From NCBI GenBank assembly GCA_024291935.2, contig CM044315.1:74692385-74756384 (forward strand): a stretch of DNA of 64,000 bases, read 5' to 3'. Positions 54,569 to 64,000 of this stretch are shown here, in pieces. Numbering within the stretch: the stretch's first letter is position 1; the number at the start of each line of letters is the position of its first letter. The notes under the pieces were generated by a model, which was given only the letters and a program-made list of their open reading frames with translations, searched no databases and was not told the DNA's origin. The DNA is from Okapia johnstoni. Taxonomy: Eukaryota > Chordata > Mammalia > Artiodactyla > Giraffidae. A program made the translations under genes and the position numbers.

Positions 54569-54752
54569 AGGTGGCTCAGATGGTAAAGAATCTGCCTGCA
54601 ATCCAGGAGACTGGGATTCGATCCCTGGGTCAGGAAGATCCCCTGGAGAAAGGAATGGCAACCCACTCCAGTATTCTCGTCTGGGAAATCCCATCGGCTA
54701 CAGTCCACAGGGTTACAAAGAGTTGGACACGACTGAGCAACTAAGTAACCAC
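54569..54752 (+). mobile_element. Bov-tA SINE
   Basis: 'aaggtggctcagatggtaaa', B box 'gattcgatccctgggtcagg', body 'aatggcaacccactccagta', then a gap of about 20 bases before 'ggctacagtccacagggtta' and tail 'gagttggacacgactgagc'. Confidence 0.93.
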
Positions 54753-54792
54753 CACCACCAAGTGCTTATTATATAAGCACTGTCTACTCACT

Positions 54793-54998
54793 GGGGCTTC
54801 CCAGGTTGCTCAGTGGTAAAGAATCTGCCTGCCAGTGCAGGAGACAGTGTTTGATCCCTGGGTCAGGAAGATCTCCTGGAGGAGGAAATGGCTCCAGTAT
54901 TCTTGCCTGGGAAGTCTCAAGGACAGAGAAGCCTGGAGGGCTACAGTCCATGGGGTCACAAGAGCCAGACAGGACTTAGTGACTGGGCATGCACACAC
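54793..54998 (+). mobile_element. Bov-tA SINE
   Basis: Head 'gggcttcccaggttgctcag', B box 'gtttgatccctgggtcagg', body with a small deletion ('gaggaaatggctccagtatt'), tail 'gccagacaggacttagtgac'. Third Bov-tA within 0.9 kb, all plus. Confidence 0.93.
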
Positions 54999-55064
54999 AT
55001 CTACTTATCAGTGGATGATGAACCATGATAAAATTTATTCTGCCTACAAACCTTATAAAGCAAT

Positions 55065-55480
55065 TTATAATCTTTTTACTTCTTGGTCACTCCTATTTAT
55101 CCATACTGACCTCCTTGCTATTCCTTGGACCCCTCAAATTACACTCCTGACTTAGGGCCTTTCCTCAGGCTAATCCCTCTGCTTTTTCCTCAGAAAGCAC
55201 ATGACTAACTTCTTCATTTTCATCAAGTTTATTCAAATGTCACCTTCTCAGTGAGGCCAACCCTATTCAAAACTGCAACCCCCTGCCCAAGTTCCTGATT
55301 CCCTTTATTCTACTCATTTTTTTTTTATAACTTTTAACAAGCAAATGTTAATTTCTATCTCCCTTGGTACTTCTATTGACAGAGATGTTTGAGTTTTGTT
55401 CACTGATGTATTCCAAGCAACTATAACTGGGCCTGGCCCATATTGAACACTCAACAAATTTTCACTGAATTAATCAATCA
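55065..55480 (+). repeat. L2 LINE 3' region
   Basis: 'tagggcctttcctcaggcta', 'agtttattcaaatgtcacct', 'tctcagtgaggccaacccta', 'aactataactgggcctggcc', 'atattgaacactcaacaaat' in clear forward order. Confidence 0.82.
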
Positions 55481-56400
55481 TTTAGTCACGTGAAATGGTT
55501 TCAGGAGGTTCACTGACATTAGCAATTTTCTGTTAATGGAAATTTTATAAGTTGAAAAAAAAGGAAGCTATGTTGACATTGCATTTTAAATCTGATAGCC
55601 TCATCTCAACTATAATTCACTCCAAATTGTCTTACAGGTGAAAACATATAAGTGATGATTAATCCCCATTATAGCCAAATGTAAAAGCTGTAACATTTCT
55701 ATTAAAGATCAGGCATCAAGGTGGTACTATAGATAACAAGTGTTTGTAATTAACATACTGTGGATAACTGTTAACTCTGTCAGCATACTTATAAAATGTA
55801 AAAATTCGTAAAGCAACTGGGAGTTCCATGGCAGCTGCAATATCAACACTAGCCACTTTACCAGTTGTTCAGAGGCTGTGCAAATTAGACAAACTGGTAG
55901 TAACACACATTTGGAACCCATTTTTGCACAACATAAGTTTATGTCCCTTTTTTTTCAATAAAGACTTTTTTCTTTTTCTTTAGATAAAATATCAATCCTG
56001 ATGCATGAACATGTGGAGCTGAGATAAAACTGAAAAGGGGAATAAATCATGAAGTGGGCAGTTTAGGTACCTCTGAGTAAACTATCACCAGTTTCTGATT
56101 TGAGTGAAAAAGGTTACTTGTGCAGCAAATTTGGGTCCATAAATTCATGGCCTGAATATGCAAAAAATATGAATCGAGGGATTAGTATAATTATTGTGTT
56201 GCAGAAATAACTGGAAAGTCAAACAAAGAGTTCAAATGACAGAATTAGGTATAAAGGTATCAAAGGGTTAAATGGTTTCTTTCCGGAAAGCCAAATCTTC
56301 TACTTCCACCACCCAAAGTGCTACAGAGTCAGAAAGACTAGGAAGTCACTGCACAGCCAATCAATGAAGGACATAATTTAGTGGACCCAGTAAAGAATTA
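55481..56400. other. Unassigned A/T-rich non-coding DNA
   Basis: No gene or named repeat. Confidence 0.45.
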
Positions 56401-56617
56401 GGCTTCCCAGGTGGCTCAGTGGTAAAGAATCTGACTGCCAGCGCATGAGATGTAGGAGACACGGGTTTGATCCCTGGGTTGGCCCTGGGTTGGGAAGATC
56501 CCCTGGAGCAGGAAATGGCAACCCACTCCAGCTCCAGTATTCTTGCCTGGAAAACTCCATGGACAGAGGAGCCTGACAGGCTACAGTCATAGATTAAACT
56601 CAGTTGGACAACGACCC
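56401..56617 (+). mobile_element. Bov-tA SINE with internal small duplications
   Basis: Head 'ggcttcccaggtggctcagt', B box 'gggtttgatccctgggttgg', tail 'aaactcagttggacaacgac'. Two short tandem duplications are visible: the phrase ccctgggttgg appears twice in a row near 56481-56500, and ctccag twice near 56527-56538. Confidence 0.92.
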
Positions 56618-56652
56618 TAACTTATTCAGTTGTAATCAACCTCACAAGTAAA

Positions 56653-56654
<2 letters not shown>

Positions 56655-56718
<64 letters not shown>
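56655..56718. repeat. (GT)32 microsatellite
   Basis: 64 bases of uninterrupted GT. Its length and purity make it likely to be polymorphic. Confidence 0.98.
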
Positions 56719-56719
<1 letters not shown>

Positions 56720-56881
56720 GATACTCAATGGATATCTTTGGGTTTCTTACTGCAACAGGGAACTACAACATCTAGATCCAAACTGAACTGTTTCAAAACA
56801 AGAAGTAAAATCTCACTTGTTTCCCATACTGTGTAGCGCTATTCCGAAAGAATCACCACACTGTTACTAGATACTATGTGT

Positions 56882-57257
56882 TGTGTGCTGAACTGTGTCG
56901 CCCCACGCAAATTCATATATAGATGACCTAAACTCCAGTACCTCAGAATATGACTGCATTGGGAAACAGGGCCTGTAAAGATATAGTAATTGAGGTAAAA
57001 TTAAGTCTATGAGTGGGCCCTGATCCAATATGACTGAAGAGGAGAACTAGGAAACAAACACACTAAGAGGAAAGACCATATGAAGAGAGAGAAGATGGCC
57101 ATATACAAACCAAGGAGCAAGGCTTTGGAAAAACAACTCTGGCTACACCTTGATCTTGGACTACAAGCCTCCAGAAGTGTGAGTAAATAAATTTTTATTG
57201 TTTAAGCAACAGAGTCTGTGGTATTTGTTATGGTGGCCCTAGCAACCTAATATATCA
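56882..57257 (+). repeat. MaLR-type solo LTR (MLT1-like)
   Basis: Near-complete: 'tgctgaactgtgtcgcccca', 'cccagtacctcag'-equivalent near 56930, 'tgggccctgatccaatatga', 'acaccttgatcttggactac', 'aagcctccagaagtgtgag', AATAAA near 57187, 'tatttgttatggtggcccta' and 'gcaacctaatata'. It has TG at the start. No proviral interior. Same family as the reverse copy at 17.2-17.8 kb. Confidence 0.78.
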
Positions 57258-57323
57258 TGTATGATTCATCTCATTATGTCATTGCATGAAAAGAAGAATG
57301 AAGTTTAAAAACTCCAGCTCATG

Positions 57324-57450
57324 GGACTTCCCTGGTAGCCCAGTGGTTTAGACTTCACCTTCTAATGCAGGGGATGAGGGTTCAATCCCTGGTCAGGGAG
57401 CTAAGATCCCACATGCCTCATGGCAAGAAAACAAAACATAAAACAGAAAC
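57324..57450 (+). mobile_element. CHR-type tRNA-Glu SINE
   Basis: 'gggacttccctggtagccca', 'ttctaatgcaggggatgagg', B box 'gttcaatccctggtcaggg', 'gctaagatcccacatgcct', then an A-rich tail. Confidence 0.92.
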
Positions 57451-57878
57451 AATACTGTAACAAATTCAACAAAGACTTTAAAAATGATCCACATCAAAAA
57501 AATCTTTTAAATTATTTTTAAAAAATCCAGTTCCCTATCACAAATCGCAAGCATGAATGTTGATGGACACCTCATTTATGCAACATCATAATGGAATAAA
57601 TCAGTACACACTGAGTAAAATTTACAGGTAAGTAAAGCTTGCCTCTTAACAAACCAAATTTCCTAATTCTAATCATATCAGATGGAAATCTTCCTAAAAA
57701 TACATTGGTATATGCTATCCCCCCTTTAAAACAGAGTATACCATGATGTAACTCTTTTAAAAAATAAAATGGAAACTTTCAATAAAATTGCAATTGTTAT
57801 TCAGTACTCAAATTCAATTATTGCTTCTCCTTAAGATTAATTTCTTATGTCTTTTGTAATTTGTTTTTCCCTCATTTG
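57451..57878. other. Unassigned A/T-rich non-coding DNA
   Basis: No gene or named repeat. Confidence 0.45.
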
Positions 57879-58010
57879 AGATGGCAATCCACTTCAGTAT
57901 TCTTGCCTAGAAAATTCCATGGACAGAGGAGTCTATCGGGCTACAGTCCATGGGGTTGCAAACAGTTGACATGACTTAGTGACTGAGCATGCATGCATGC
58001 ATGCACCTAC
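57879..58010 (+). mobile_element. Bov-tA SINE, 5'-truncated
   Basis: Begins in the body ('gatggcaatccacttcagta') and ends 'acatgacttagtgactgagc' followed by four catg units (57988-58004). Confidence 0.9.
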
Positions 58011-58439
58011 TTCCAGCTCATCTTTACTGAAAATTCCAGTGTGTCTCCCATCTATCAGGCCTTCTAATCTGCTGCAGGCTGAGAAATTAGGGATCTAAGC
58101 ATGTTAGAACTATGTCTTAAGTAAGAATTAAAAGGCTTGAGGGAGGGTCCAAAGAGCTTGTCCATGAGTAAACAATTTAATATACTCTCTGTGGCATATT
58201 TTTTGGTTCTCAGAAATGTTTTTGCTTCCACCATAGCTTTTGCTTGTATTCCTAAGGTCTAACATTGAAACGTTTTTATGACCACTATGTTTGGATAAGT
58301 GAGATTTTATTTTTGTAATATTTTATTAATACTTATTGGCTTGTTTCCATTTCAAAAACTTTTCACAGAATCTTTATAGTGAATTTACATTAAAATCTGT
58401 ATAGTATTTATTTCTGACCTCCAAAAAAGATGAATATAT
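58011..58439. other. Unassigned A/T-rich non-coding DNA
   Basis: No gene or named repeat. Confidence 0.45.
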
Positions 58440-58525
58440 CAATTTTAATAATAATAGCTAGCATATATTAGCATTTATTATGTGCCTGATACTATGCTAA
58501 ATGTGCATTAGGTATCTGACTTCAC
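58440..58525 (-). repeat. MIR SINE fragment
   Basis: 'aataatagctagcatatatt' and 'ttattatgtgcctgatacta' in reverse MIR order. Confidence 0.7.
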
Positions 58526-58947
58526 TACCAGCAATGCAAAGAATTTATTGAAAGCAAGGAAAGGGATGCAAAATCACTATGACCTTTCAGGAACTGTGCT
58601 TACTGGATGGATATATTATGCAAATGAGCACTACTAGATGAAATAAAACATTTTAATCGGGTTTTTAAAAAGCTATTAGTAAAAACTAATACCATATGCA
58701 AGTTCCAAATTAAATATAATTCTGGCATAAGCCAAATAATCATTCTTCTCCATGGACCATCACTCCTGACAACAACCTGAAAAATTAGAGTTCCCTCTCT
58801 CCATGTTTCCTATGACCCAACATGAATTTATGAAGAAGATATCTCATAGGCAGAGGGGCCTCTGGAAATGAATTACTAGGTTAAGCAGAATTACACTGTT
58901 AGATCAACTTCTACCTCTCAAAAGGGATGTACTTAACACATCTGGAG

Positions 58948-59130
58948 GTTAATTTTTTAAATACATTTTATTGTGATGTAATACACAGAAATGCAGAGAT
59001 CTTAAGGGTTCAATGTGATGAGTTCTGACAAATGGATACACAACACCCTAATGAAAATATAGCAATTTCAATTACTCCAGAAAATTCCCTCTTGCCCCTT
59101 TGCAGTCAACCTCTTTCCCCAACTATAGAT
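58948..59130 (-). repeat. Probable L1M 3'UTR fragment, antisense
   Basis: 'aatacattttattgtgatgt', 'gttcaatgtgatgagttctg' and 'caaatggatacacaacaccc' resemble reverse L1M 3'UTR text of the same kind as 48.95-49.10 kb. Confidence 0.55.
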
Positions 59131-59149
59131 AGGTATTTTTCAGATGTAG

Positions 59150-59425
59150 CAGCAGTGATGGTAATAGCTACTGTTTATGGACTGTTAACAACAGAAGTAT
59201 TTACAGAGTGCTCACATGCCAGGCACTGTGCATATATGGTATTCCATTTAATTCCCATGTCAAAGGCTGGTATTAGCCCCATTAGTCTATTGGGAATAAA
59301 AGAGTGGGGAAAAATAGGAAGACCAAGAAATTGATTACCCAAGGTCACATAACTACTGAGTGGTGGGATAGACTTGAATCGAGAATATCTGAATTAGAAT
59401 TCCTCATGCTAAACTACACTGTCTC
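59150..59425 (-). repeat. MIR SINE
   Basis: 'tcacatgccaggcactgtgc', 'ggtattccatttaattccca', 'gattacccaaggtcacataa', 'actactgagtggtgggatag'. Nearly full-length reverse MIR. The 100-codon frame over it is not a gene. Confidence 0.8.
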
Positions 59426-60690
59426 TACACAAATGCTAAGGAGTTCTCTGTTAATTCAAAATACATTCTAAGAAGTGGAATTAGTGAGGCCACCAGCTCT
59501 AACCCACAACTCCACTTCTATTACAATCACACCCAAGTACCTTATCTTATAAAGCAAGCAAAGGCTTCAGAAGCTAATACTAATGATAACTAAAGAGGAT
59601 TACTTACAAGTTTCTTAAGTAAAAACCTGCCTATAAATCCCTCATATATTTCTAAGGTAGTTAGGAGAGGGCTAAAATCCTCTATATAGGTGGTGGGTCA
59701 CAACCCCATCAGCCCCAAGGAATGGTTCGTGCTTCAGAAAATGAACAGAAGGAATCCAACCATTCACTCTACCCGAAAACCACCAGGAGATCACTTTGTA
59801 GCACTGCACTGTCACTTTATCAGTGAAGCACGGAGGCAAACAGCTGGATTGAACTTTTTGATTCCCCATTACATTAATTTTATTCAGTGTTTTAACTCAA
59901 CCCACTCACATTTACAAAACACTTCACACAGACTACTTCTCTCATGAATGGAGCTCCATTCACATTTCACTTAAAACATCAAACTTATTCTGAAATGACT
60001 GAGGTTAAAGCCTGTTCAAGTGTCAGTTTGCAAGTATTATAAAATAATGAAAAACTAGGCTCACAAATTCAGGAAGGTAATGTGAGACAGCCTCTTCAAG
60101 GCGTTCTACTAAAATAAAGCAGCTAGGTAAGGGGTACAAGAAGGCTTTCAGGAACCCACAGGGGTCATGACAAAATGTGTTGTGGAGTGGGTATGTGAGG
60201 GAATACCCTGAGGGAAGATTTATGAGAATTACCACCCTTGAGCAGTACTGGCTAACCCCTGGGGAGTCAATATGACTCATTTCCCCCCAAACCTGGAGTT
60301 GTTTTTGAGAAGTTCCTCTGGGAAGTTTCCCTGTGGTCTCCCCAAATCCCTGAACATATGTTGGGGGAAGGGAGGTTTTCTCTCTTTTAGAAACGAATTG
60401 TCTCCAGCAAGTTCAAGACTTCAAGACCTGTGTTTACTAAATCCTAAACGTTTGACAACCCCAGCCCAAAGAGAGGCAACGATTACAACACAACAAATAT
60501 ATCCTACCCAACATCTGATCCTCCTTTTTCCCTCTGCTAAACAAGGGCACTGCTCAGTGCCACAGACGCGCCCCCTGAATTTCATGTAATAGAAATATCC
60601 CAAGCCCCAGGTCGACAACTATAATCGGGGAAACGCATCGGAGGGTGCTGCTTCTAGACAATTAGCGGGAGTCACACGGACTGAGGGATC
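59426..60690. other. Repeat-poor DNA next to the CpG island
   Basis: No recognised repeat. GC content rises toward the right. This is where introns, UTR or proximal regulatory DNA of a gene using the CpG island would lie, but I see no exon I can defend. Confidence 0.4.
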
Positions 60691-61202
60691 CCCCTGAGGA
60701 TCCGTGCTCACTCGCTCATCACCCTAGGGCCCCGCTCGCTCGAAAAAGCCCGGACTTTTTGGCGCCACCAGCTAGTTCAGCAAAGCCACTCCGAGGACAG
60801 CTCGGGAAAGGCGCAGAAGGGAGTGGCGCGCGCGGGGCAGCGGCATCTCAGCCAGGCTGGGTCGACTGTGACGCGGGGCCGGGTGCGCGGCAACCCAACT
60901 TTCGGTTGTCTCCCCAGAGGCGGGGGAAGTCTCTGGTGGCCGGCGAGGGAATGACCAGGAGCCCATTGGGAACAGAGCCGCCACATGGGCGGCGAAGAGG
61001 ACCGCCTGAAGTCCGCGAGCTAGGGGCGCGTGGGGGCAGCTCCTGCCTTCAAGGGTCCCTTCTCCCTCTCTGAGAGTCGGGGTGGCGGGACTGGGCGCCT
61101 GGAGCGACTGAGTCACGGCCACGTGGCCGCGCGCGGCCGCTGTCGCCCGTGACAGCGGGTGGGCGGGGCGTCCGGGATGGGGCCCGCCCGAGGCGCGGCT
61201 AC

Positions 61203-61220
61203 CTGGTTCTTGAGGCGCAT
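61203..61220 (-). CDS. Tentative first coding exon (six codons) of an unidentified minus-strand gene
   Basis: On the minus strand, ATG at 61220-61218 has a G at -3 (gaagagATGc) and is followed by codons for MRLKNQ. Then comes CAG|GTAGCC, with the donor GT at 61202-61201, giving a phase-0 intron start. Upstream, the same frame stays open for about 37 codons (…RRLRLDSAAEE) to a TGA near 61324-61326, without another ATG, so this part would be 5'UTR. I do not recognise the protein. A plus-strand start at 61309 (aggATGt, 59 codons with a possible donor at 61422) is an alternative. Low confidence without transcript evidence. Confidence 0.2.
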
Positions 61221-61255
61221 CTCTTCCGCGGCGCTATCCAGCCGAAGGCGGCGGA

Positions 61256-61290
61256 GGCTGGGCTGGGCTGGGCTGGGCTGGGCTGGGCTG
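61256..61290 (+). repeat. (GGCTG)7 tandem repeat in the CpG island
   Basis: Seven perfect five-base units, giving seven GGG tracts each separated by CT, so the plus strand meets the G3N2 pattern for a G-quadruplex. Confidence 0.95.
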
Positions 61291-61543
61291 GGCGCGGCGG
61301 GCGGGAGGATGTCCGCGGAGTCTCACCGCGCTCGCTTGCCCGGCGCAGCGCTGTCGCTTCGCCAATGCCGTCGCTGCTGCCACCCCCACCGCCGGCTCCA
61401 GGGGGAGCCTTGGCGCAGGAGGTGGCGGAACCGACCCTGGCGCCTAGCTCCGGGCTTGGCATCGAGTTTATGCTTAAAAAGTTAAACGAATGAATCTCTT
61501 CACCAATACTGCCTACCGGTGCTTTAATTTTAAATGAGTTAGC

Positions 61544-61562
61544 TTTTTTTTGGGGGGGGGGG
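61544..61562. repeat. T8-G11 homopolymer junction
   Basis: Eight T followed directly by eleven G, just outside the CpG island. Likely length-variable and prone to sequencing error. Confidence 0.9.
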
Positions 61563-61679
61563 CAGTTCAAGTCCACCAGCAGCAACTGACCAATGCTTTG
61601 ACCAAATACTGTGCTGGGCTCCAAGGATTTACAAACGCGACCAATTTGGAACCCTTAGATGAAATTTTAGCCTTTACCT

Positions 61680-61923
61680 CATGGCTCAGATGGTCAAGAA
61701 TCTGCCTGAAATGTAGAAGACTAGATTGGATCTCTGGATCAGGAAGATCCCTGGAGGAGGGCATGGCAACTCCAATATTCTTGTCTGACGAATCTGTGAA
61801 CAGAATAGGGGAGGAGGTGGGGTGGGGTTCGAGGTGGGGGAGCGGGGGAGGCTCGGCTGGGGGGGGGCGGGGCCTACAGTCCATAGCGTCGCAAAGAGTT
61901 AGACACAGCTGAGTGACTAACAC
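61680..61923 (+). mobile_element. Bov-tA SINE carrying a G-rich expansion
   Basis: SINE text on both sides: 'atggctcagatggtcaagaa', 'tggatcaggaagatccctgg', 'gcatggcaactccaatattc' before, and 'ctacagtccatagcgtcgca', 'gagttagacacagctgagtg' after. Between them, where about 25 bases are normal, lie about 75 G-rich bases (61805-61874) with many GGGG runs. The 120-codon plus frame and 118-codon minus frame here are artefacts of this element. Confidence 0.88.
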
Positions 61924-62738
61924 CAGGTTAAATCTTATGCTTTAGGCAAAGGTGCACTAGAAAAGTGTGGATATACTTTTGACGGAGTGTGGACACACTA
62001 ACTGGATCCTTCGAGCCATGTTTGACCAGTTGACTGGTGTCTAAGATACATCCAAAGTGAGAAATAGAGACAATGATTAACATTACTAAATCCCAAACAA
62101 AAATGACCAAGAGTTTTGTGCATTATGATTTCAGCTATGTTTGTTGGCTTCAATGACATGGGAGAGCAGAGTTACTCTGTGGCCTCTTAAACCACACTAG
62201 TCTTTTGTGTATTACAGTGTTGGTCTGGTGCTGGATAAATCTGATAGTTAAAAATGGGAAAGATTGTTTAAAAAACGGTCTTCTCAAGCCCTTGAGACCT
62301 TTGTAAAACTCTCCCGCCAAGAGCCCAGAAACTCAGAAACTCAGTTAGGTTGTTGAGAATGCCCATTATTGCCTAAAGGAAATCTACTTTGATTCAAAAT
62401 ACAGGAAATACAAGCATGAGTAGGACAAGATGTACTGGGTTGAAATAAACATTACCATAGAGTGTTAGAATGGAAATATTAAAGAATCATCTTAGCCGGT
62501 GTTTCTTTATAGGTGACAGCGCTGAGGTCCATGTCACCAGGGAATCAGGAGGAAAGACTGTAAAAGTTCTCCTAATCCCTGTTCTACTATTTTATTTTAC
62601 ACTTCTCAGAATTTTCACATTTTCTGTTTTTAGGACTTGATCCATTCAAACCTTCAAATAGACACAAATAAAGAGACGGCCTAGGTAGTAGAAGGACTTG
62701 GAATGACAAATGAAACAAATTTGATGTTATTTTCATTA
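61924..62738. other. Unassigned non-coding DNA
   Basis: Short L2-like phrases near 62480-62560 ('cttagccggtgtttctttat') are too weak to call. No coding signal. Confidence 0.4.
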
Positions 62739-62739
62739 T

Positions 62740-62835
62740 AATGATAGCTGTTAGTTATTAAGAATTTATGTGCACTTTCCATGGATTATCTCATTTAATC
62801 CAAGTTTTAAATGATTTCATTCTTAGTGCAGCCTT
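62740..62835 (-). repeat. MIR SINE fragment
   Basis: 'aatgatagctgttagttatt', 'gcactttccatggattatct', 'catttaatccaag' in reverse order. Confidence 0.65.
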
Positions 62836-62944
62836 AATATAGAATAATCCCTGATGGCTGTAAGAGCTGTTTCCCACAGTCTCCTTTGACTGTGTAATAC
62901 AAAAGAGTTTTGTTCCTGAGAAGATGAGGATATACCAACTCAAA

Positions 62945-63358
62945 ATTCTAACTTGTATTCTTTGACCCAGTAGTTTCACTTTTATAAATTTGTTTTAAAG
63001 AAGTAATCAGTAATATGTTCAAAGACTTGGCTCTATGATTATTTACTGTAGCATTCTTTGAAATATGGAATAATTGGAAATAGTCTTTAATGGTCAACAA
63101 AGAGAAATGATCATCCATACAATGGAATATTCTGCAAACATAAAGAATGATACAGTTGATGAATATTTATCAACATGGGAAGATGTTCACAATACATTTC
63201 AAACTGAGAAAAGGAGGTCACAAAATTGTATCCTGTTTTTGAAAGACTAGCAATGGTTATTTTGGAGTGATTTTTATTTCTCCCTCTTTTGCTTGTCTGT
63301 ATTTTTTTAAATGTCAATGGTAAATATTTATTGTTTTGGAATTAAATTTTGTTTAATG
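62945..63358 (+). repeat. L1M (L1ME-like) 3' end
   Basis: 'ttctttgacccagtagtttc', 'ccatacaatggaatattctg', 'aagaatgatacagttgatga', 'aacatgggaagatgttcaca', 'ttgcttgtctgtattttttt' in forward L1 order, covering the end of ORF2 and the 3'UTR. Confidence 0.82.
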
Positions 63359-63569
63359 AATCACCATCTCTGATTATTATTAAAGTACCTACAATGAGCA
63401 AGACAATGTAGGAAAGGCCAGCAGGCAAGAATTCAGTTCAGTTTAGCACAGTAAAGAACACTGTCCTAACCACTGAAGTTAAGATATTAAACAGAGGCAG
63501 TTTCCAGATAAGCTCTGCCCTTTTTATGGTATGTCATCTTGAATAGGTTACTTGGTTTTTCTAAGTCTA

Positions 63570-63735
63570 AAAACAGCAACGACAATAATAGCTAACATTA
63601 ATGAGAGTTTACTTTGTGCTAGACACTGTGCTATGTACTCTGTTTACAATCTCACCTCCGCATCAACTGACAAGGAAATTGAGGCTCAAGCTGAGGCAAG
63701 TTAAACAAGCTGAGTCTACACAGTTAGATAAATAT
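63570..63735 (-). repeat. MIR SINE
   Basis: 'aataatagctaacattaatg', 'tttgtgctagacactgtgct', 'gacaaggaaattgaggctca', 'gcaagttaaacaagctgag' in reverse order. Confidence 0.8.
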
Positions 63736-63744
63736 ATCATAGTG

Positions 63745-63826
63745 TGGTGGTGAGGGTTAAATGCAATGGGTACTTAAAGCACTTAGCTTAATATACTGGC
63801 AGATATGCATATATATGTATACACAC

Positions 63827-63868
<42 letters not shown>

Positions 63869-63880
63869 TCAATGTTTGTT
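63745..63880 (+). repeat. MIR SINE 3' part expanded by a microsatellite
   Basis: 'gtgagggttaaatgcaatgg', 'aagcacttagcttaatatac', 'tggcagata' then a TA/TG tract, then 'ctcaatgtttg' resumes the MIR 3' end. Confidence 0.65.
63806..63867. repeat. Compound (TA)/(CA)/(TG)/(TA)n microsatellite
   Basis: Starts with mixed ATATGC/ATGTATACACACATGTGTG words and ends with about 34 bases of TA. Confidence 0.95.
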
Positions 63881-64000
63881 TTTTTTTTAATAATTTAGGC
63901 ACAACCCTTAAAGCAAGTTCTGTTCTTTATAACAATTTTAGTACTCAAATCCAGGGAATCTACTTGGGTTATACTATGGTGGGTAAGATCATGGGATCTA

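Larger units (their letters stand above)
60690..61490. promoter_or_regulatory. CpG island, probable promoter and first-exon region of an unidentified gene
   Basis: The only dense CpG region in the window: for example, the 60-base row at 61081-61140 has 10 CpGs. Visible elements: a GC box (gggcggggcg, 61161-61170), an E-box CACGTG at 61120-61125, an AP-1-like TGAGTCA at 61109-61115, and a GGCTG tandem repeat at 61256-61290. I found no convincing TATA box, as usual for CpG-island promoters. Direction is not determined. Candidate starts exist on both strands (minus 61220, plus 61309). Overlapping long frames on both strands are expected in GC-rich DNA and are not evidence of coding. Confidence 0.8.

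Noticed and set aside
60759..61122. Overlapping 104- and 116-codon frames in the CpG island
   Set aside because: GC-rich DNA is stop-poor on both strands. The frames overlap each other and resemble no protein I know.
61550..61923. 118-120-codon frames on both strands right of the CpG island
   Set aside because: They read through a Bov-tA and its G-rich expansion; the Gly-rich stretch is simple sequence.
1..64000. CRISPR array, phage, plasmid, operon or bacterial mobile system
   Set aside because: Repeats are dispersed ruminant SINEs and LINEs with eukaryotic target-site duplications. There are no regularly spaced short repeats, operons or ribosome binding sites.

Overview
This window is ruminant nuclear DNA. 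It is dominated by BovB (RTE-type) LINE fragments and Bov-tA/BovA SINEs, a combination found in ruminants, plus tRNA-Glu-derived CHR SINEs of cetartiodactyls and older mammalian repeats (MIR, L2, L1M, MaLR-type LTRs, MER5A, a mariner end). Nothing seen separates cattle, sheep, goat or deer. All family names come from recognising consensus features by eye; no database was searched.

Layout: 1-30 kb is A/T-rich non-coding DNA with scattered MIR/L2 relics, about ten Bov-tA or CHR SINEs, two short L1 3' ends, LTR relics near 13.2, 17.2, 25.8 and 28.7 kb, and several BovB pieces, one with a 5' inversion at 22.5-23.2 kb. From 30.4 to 33.1 kb lies the longest BovB copy, with a recognisable endonuclease and reverse transcriptase broken by stops and a frameshift. 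From 33.6 to 38.2 kb is an old, internally deleted L1 carrying a nested BovB. From 38 to 60 kb come more MIR, L2 and SINEs, a BovB RT fragment at 42.9-44.0 kb, an antisense L1 relic at 49.0-49.7 kb and a 64-bp (GT)n at 56.7 kb. From about 60.7 to 61.5 kb is the only CpG island, probably a promoter with a first exon. After it come a Bov-tA with a G-rich expansion, an L1M 3' end and MIR pieces.

No complete cellular protein-coding gene can be supported. The long reading frames are retrotransposon remnants or chance ORFs. The best host-gene signal is the CpG island, including a tentative six-codon minus-strand start followed by a splice-donor-like site. If that were real, most of the window would be intron 1 of a minus-strand gene; otherwise it is intergenic. 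I cannot name the gene.

I found no undescribed biological system. The points worth a second look are retrotransposition structures (5' inversion, an internal-only BovB insert with a target-site duplication, a shared 13-bp deletion, the BovB/BovA relationship) and non-B-DNA sequence (an 85-bp alternating purine-pyrimidine tract, G-quadruplex-type repeats at and beside the CpG island).
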